Positions 6,061 through 8,461 of a stretch of DNA of 8,461 bases are shown one piece after another. The stretch spans positions 1-8,461 of the forward strand of contig CAIOSU010000163.1 in assembly GCA_903861055.1 (NCBI GenBank). The letters are read 5' to 3'. The DNA is from an uncultured bacterium. Its GTDB lineage: Bacteria; Bacteroidota; Bacteroidia; Chitinophagales; CAIOSU01. How positions within the stretch are numbered: the stretch's first letter is position 1; every line of letters begins with the position of its first letter. A program made the position numbers and the translations under genes. Under the pieces are notes generated by a model that was not told the origin of the DNA, searched no databases, and saw only the letters and a program-made list of their open reading frames with translations.

Positions 6061-7398
6061 ATGAATAAAAGCGTAGCATTTCACACCTTTGGTTGCAAAC
6101 TGAATTACTCAGAGACTTCGGCTATAGGCCGCAGCTTTGCGGATGCGGGCTACCAGAAGGTGGAGTTTAATGAAGATGCTAGTGTTTATGTTATCAATAC
6201 ATGCAGCGTAACTGAATTTGCAGACCGTAAATGTCGCCATTTAGTAAACAAAACCCGCCGCCAAGCACCCGATGCCAAGATAGTGGTTATTGGTTGCTAC
6301 GCTCAGTTAAAACCCGAAGAAATTGCCGCATTTAAAGGCGTTGATTTGGTGTTGGGTGCAAAAGAGAAATTTAATGTAGTACAGCATATCGAGGCTTTGG
6401 CCCCTGAGCAAGAAGTTGCCGAAGTGCATGCCTGCGCTATTGAGGAAGTTGACTTTTTTACCGGTGCTTATTCGTTTGGCGACCGCACCCGTACTTTCTT
6501 GAAAGTGCAGGATGGTTGCGACTATAGCTGCACGTTTTGCACTATTCCCTTGGCTAGGGGCCGCAGCCGCAGCCCGCGCATTGAGGCCGTAGTTAAACAA
6601 GCACAAGAAATTGCCCAAAGCACCGCCAAAGAAGTGGTGCTTACGGGGGTAAATATCGGTGACTTTGGTAAAGGGGTTAGCGGGGCCAAGAAGAGCGAGG
6701 AAGCATTTATTGATTTGATTCGTGAGCTGGATAATGTTGAAGGTATTGAGCGTTTCCGCATCTCGTCCATTGAGCCCAATTTGCTAACCGACGAGATTAT
6801 AGCATTTGTTGCGGGCAGCAAGCGCTTTATGCCCCATTTCCATATCCCACTGCAATCGGGCAGCAATAAAGTATTAAAGGATATGCGCCGCCGCTATCAG
6901 CGCGAATTGTATACCGATCGGGTGGCTATTATCAAGCGCTTGATGCCACATTGCTGTATTGGGGTGGATGTAATTGTAGGTTTCCCTGGTGAGACTGAAG
7001 AAGACTTTTTAGAGACATTCAATTTCGTTAATCAATTGGACGTTAGCTATTTGCACGTATTTACTTATAGTGAACGTGTGAACACGCCTGCAGCCGAAAT
7101 GGTCGATGTAGTGCCCATGCAAGATCGCCGCCGCCGAAACGAAATGCTACGCATGCTGAGCGAAAAGAAACGGAGGCATTTCTATGAACAACACATAGGC
7201 GAGGAGCGACCCGTTTTATGGGAAGCTGAGGCCGATGGACAATATATGCAGGGTTTTACCGATAATTATGTGAAGGTTAAACGACCTTATGTAATGAGTA
7301 AAGGAAACACCATAGAGATAATAAGCCTAACGGCAATAGATGATAGCGGCGATGTGCTTTTGAAGGGCTTCACCGAAAACCACAAAATCACCCAATAA
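6061..7398 (+). CDS. mtaB: tRNA (N6-threonylcarbamoyladenosine(37)-C2)-methylthiotransferase MtaB
   Basis: The 445-residue protein is a methylthiotransferase that adds a methylthio group to t6A37 of ANN-decoding tRNAs, giving ms2t6A, using SAM and two 4Fe-4S clusters. The N-terminal UPF0004 domain holds its cluster cysteines at C12 (T-F-G-C-K-L-N), C48 (I-N-T-C-S-V-T) and C79 (V-I-G-C-Y-A-Q). The radical SAM motif CX3CX2C is at C153, C157 and C160 in DGCDYSCTFCTIP. Then come V-V-L-T-G-V-N-I-G, H-I-P-L-Q-S-G-S, and D-V-I-V-G-F-P-G-E-T, and a C-terminal TRAM domain (about 378-442) for tRNA binding. The T-F-G-C-K-L-N start and the order of motifs fit MtaB better than MiaB or RimO. Length is normal and all catalytic cysteines are intact. 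It acts in the cytosol. lgt begins 12 nt after its stop, so the two are probably co-transcribed. Confidence 0.93.
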   Translation: MNKSVAFHTFGCKLNYSETSAIGRSFADAGYQKVEFNEDASVYVINTCSVTEFADRKCRHLVNKTRRQAPDAKIVVIGCYAQLKPEEIAAFKGVDLVLGAKEKFNVVQHIEALAPEQEVAEVHACAIEEVDFFTGAYSFGDRTRTFLKVQDGCDYSCTFCTIPLARGRSRSPRIEAVVKQAQEIAQSTAKEVVLTGVNIGDFGKGVSGAKKSEEAFIDLIRELDNVEGIERFRISSIEPNLLTDEIIAFVAGSKRFMPHFHIPLQSGSNKVLKDMRRRYQRELYTDRVAIIKRLMPHCCIGVDVIVGFPGETEEDFLETFNFVNQLDVSYLHVFTYSERVNTPAAEMVDVVPMQDRRRRNEMLRMLSEKKRRHFYEQHIGEERPVLWEAEADGQYMQGFTDNYVKVKRPYVMSKGNTIEIISLTAIDDSGDVLLKGFTENHKITQ

Positions 7399-7410
7399 GC
7401 AAATACCATT

Positions 7411-8461
7411 ATGTTTTCAAGGTCATACGCTAATTTATACTATCTATTTTCCGATGTTTTTGGGATTGAAATACCTGCACTAAAGCTGTTTCAGAGTTTT
7501 GGCTTCTTTATGGCTTTGGCATTTATGGGTGCTGCTTTCTTTTTGTATCGCGATTTGAAACGCAAAGAAAAGTCAGGATTGCTCAAAAGCTTTTTTAAGG
7601 AAGTTGAGTTAGGTGCTCCAGCAACAGCTTACGAGCTTATTACCAACGGCATTATGGGCTTCATCATTGGGTTTAAGATACTTGACTTGGTATTGAATTT
7701 TGATGAGCGCATTGTTAATCCCCAAGCTTGGCTTGCATCTGGGCAAGGTAATTTTATAGGTGGGCTTTTGGGTGCGGCTGTCATGGCAGGCATTCGTTGG
7801 TACGAAAAGAATAAAGAAAAGCTCGACAAACCACATAAAGTAACTATTGAGTTTAAGCCTCACCAACAAATTGGTGATATAGTGATGATGGCCGCCGTTG
7901 GTGGTATACTAGGTGCTAAGTTGTTTTATCTATTTGAGTCGCCAGGCAACTTTACCGAATTTATGAAAAACCCATTGGGTTCATTCTTCGGCGGATTGAC
8001 CATATACGGGGGCCTTATTATAGGTGCCATAGTGGTGTTATGGTTTGCCCATAGGCGCAACATGGATGTCGTTCAACTTGCCGATTCTGCTTCGCCTACT
8101 TTGTTGTTGGCTAATGGTATTGGTCGCTTAGGTTGCCACGTATCGGGCGATGGTGATTGGGGCGACCCGAATACAGCTCCAAAACCAGATTGGTTGAGTT
8201 GGCTGCCCGACCGTTGGTGGAGCTTTGATTATGCACATAACGTAAACCAAGTTGGTGAGCAGATAGATGGCTGCGTAGGGCAGTATTGTACGGTTTTGCC
8301 GGTGCCTGTTTATCCAACTCCGTTATATGAGTTTACCATGCTGGCTATTCTTTTCACCATACTTTGGAGCATCCGCAAAAAGCTGAAATACCCTGGATTG
8401 ATGTTTAGTGTCTACCTCATTTTTAATGGTTTAGAACGCTTCGCCATCGAAAAGGTGCGCA
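7411..8461 (+). CDS. lgt: Prolipoprotein diacylglyceryl transferase Lgt (3' end outside window)
   Basis: An open frame runs from the ATG at 7411 to the window end without a stop (350 residues seen). Lgt is an inner-membrane enzyme that moves diacylglycerol from phosphatidylglycerol to the lipobox cysteine of prolipoproteins, the first step of lipoprotein maturation. Several hydrophobic helices are visible. Family motifs in order are GGLTIYGGLIIGA (the HGG region, with Tyr where E. coli has His103), A-N-G-I-G-R-L-G-C-H with R239 (matching E. coli R143 in the Lgt signature), P-V-Y-P-T-P-L-Y-E (301-307 for YPTPLYE, the HPSQLYE region), and N-G-L-E-R-F-A-I-E-K-V-R near the end, with R343 as the likely match of E. 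coli R239. A roughly 55-residue stretch with many Trp and Asp lies between the signature and YPTPLYE. These variants recur in Bacteroidota Lgt proteins, so I consider it functional. The remaining C-terminus is probably short. Confidence 0.9.
   Translation, partial: MFSRSYANLYYLFSDVFGIEIPALKLFQSFGFFMALAFMGAAFFLYRDLKRKEKSGLLKSFFKEVELGAPATAYELITNGIMGFIIGFKILDLVLNFDERIVNPQAWLASGQGNFIGGLLGAAVMAGIRWYEKNKEKLDKPHKVTIEFKPHQQIGDIVMMAAVGGILGAKLFYLFESPGNFTEFMKNPLGSFFGGLTIYGGLIIGAIVVLWFAHRRNMDVVQLADSASPTLLLANGIGRLGCHVSGDGDWGDPNTAPKPDWLSWLPDRWWSFDYAHNVNQVGEQIDGCVGQYCTVLPVPVYPTPLYEFTMLAILFTILWSIRKKLKYPGLMFSVYLIFNGLERFAIEKVR

Noticed and set aside
7609..7869. Minus-strand open frames opposite lgt
   Set aside because: The plus-strand Lgt frame from 7411 is continuous and carries the family motifs, so the minus frames are its shadow.
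1..8461. Mobile element, defence island or new genetic system
   Set aside because: No transposase, integrase, terminal repeats, nuclease or toxin-like genes are seen, and base use is even apart from the glycine tract. The gene content is that of ordinary chromosome.

Overview
The window looks like chromosomal DNA of a member of the Bacteroidota (order not resolvable from this sequence). Several features point there: a lipoprotein whose mature part starts a W-E-S-x-GPGNIGGR propeller of the kind common in this phylum, TAnnTTTG-type -7 boxes close to start codons, weak or absent Shine-Dalgarno sequences, a cytoplasmic REC-PAS-PAS-kinase-REC-HPt hybrid kinase, and a Bacteroidota-style variant of Lgt. 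Base and codon use look even throughout. I see no insertion sequence, phage gene, CRISPR array, tRNA or rRNA.

Layout: (1) 1-345, minus strand, is the 5' part of a secreted lipoprotein with a BNR/sortilin-like repeat domain that runs off the left edge. (2) 346-463 is a divergent intergenic region. (3) 464-1183 is a class I SAM-dependent methyltransferase of unknown substrate. (4) 1313-4048 is a 911-residue soluble hybrid histidine kinase carrying all phosphorelay modules. (5) 4208-5983 is a tight three-gene operon: LemA, a cytosolic TPM-domain protein, and an exported, membrane-anchored TPM-domain protein with a glycine-rich tail. The gaps are 2 nt and then an 8-nt overlap. (6) 6061-7398 is mtaB, the tRNA ms2t6A37 methylthiotransferase, preceded by an exact TATCTTTG box five bases before its ATG. 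(7) 7411 to the right edge is lgt, prolipoprotein diacylglyceryl transferase, open at the window end and 12 nt behind mtaB.

How the genes relate: lgt makes the lipid modification that the lipoprotein at the left edge needs. The LemA/TPM operon is an envelope-associated set whose biochemical role is poorly known. The kinase has no separate response regulator or DNA-binding partner in the window, so its output is unknown. mtaB and lgt look housekeeping. I found no convincing new system. The best candidates for a second look are the paired cytosolic/exported TPM proteins with LemA, the self-contained phosphorelay kinase with receiver domains on both sides of the kinase core, and the likely leaderless mtaB transcript.
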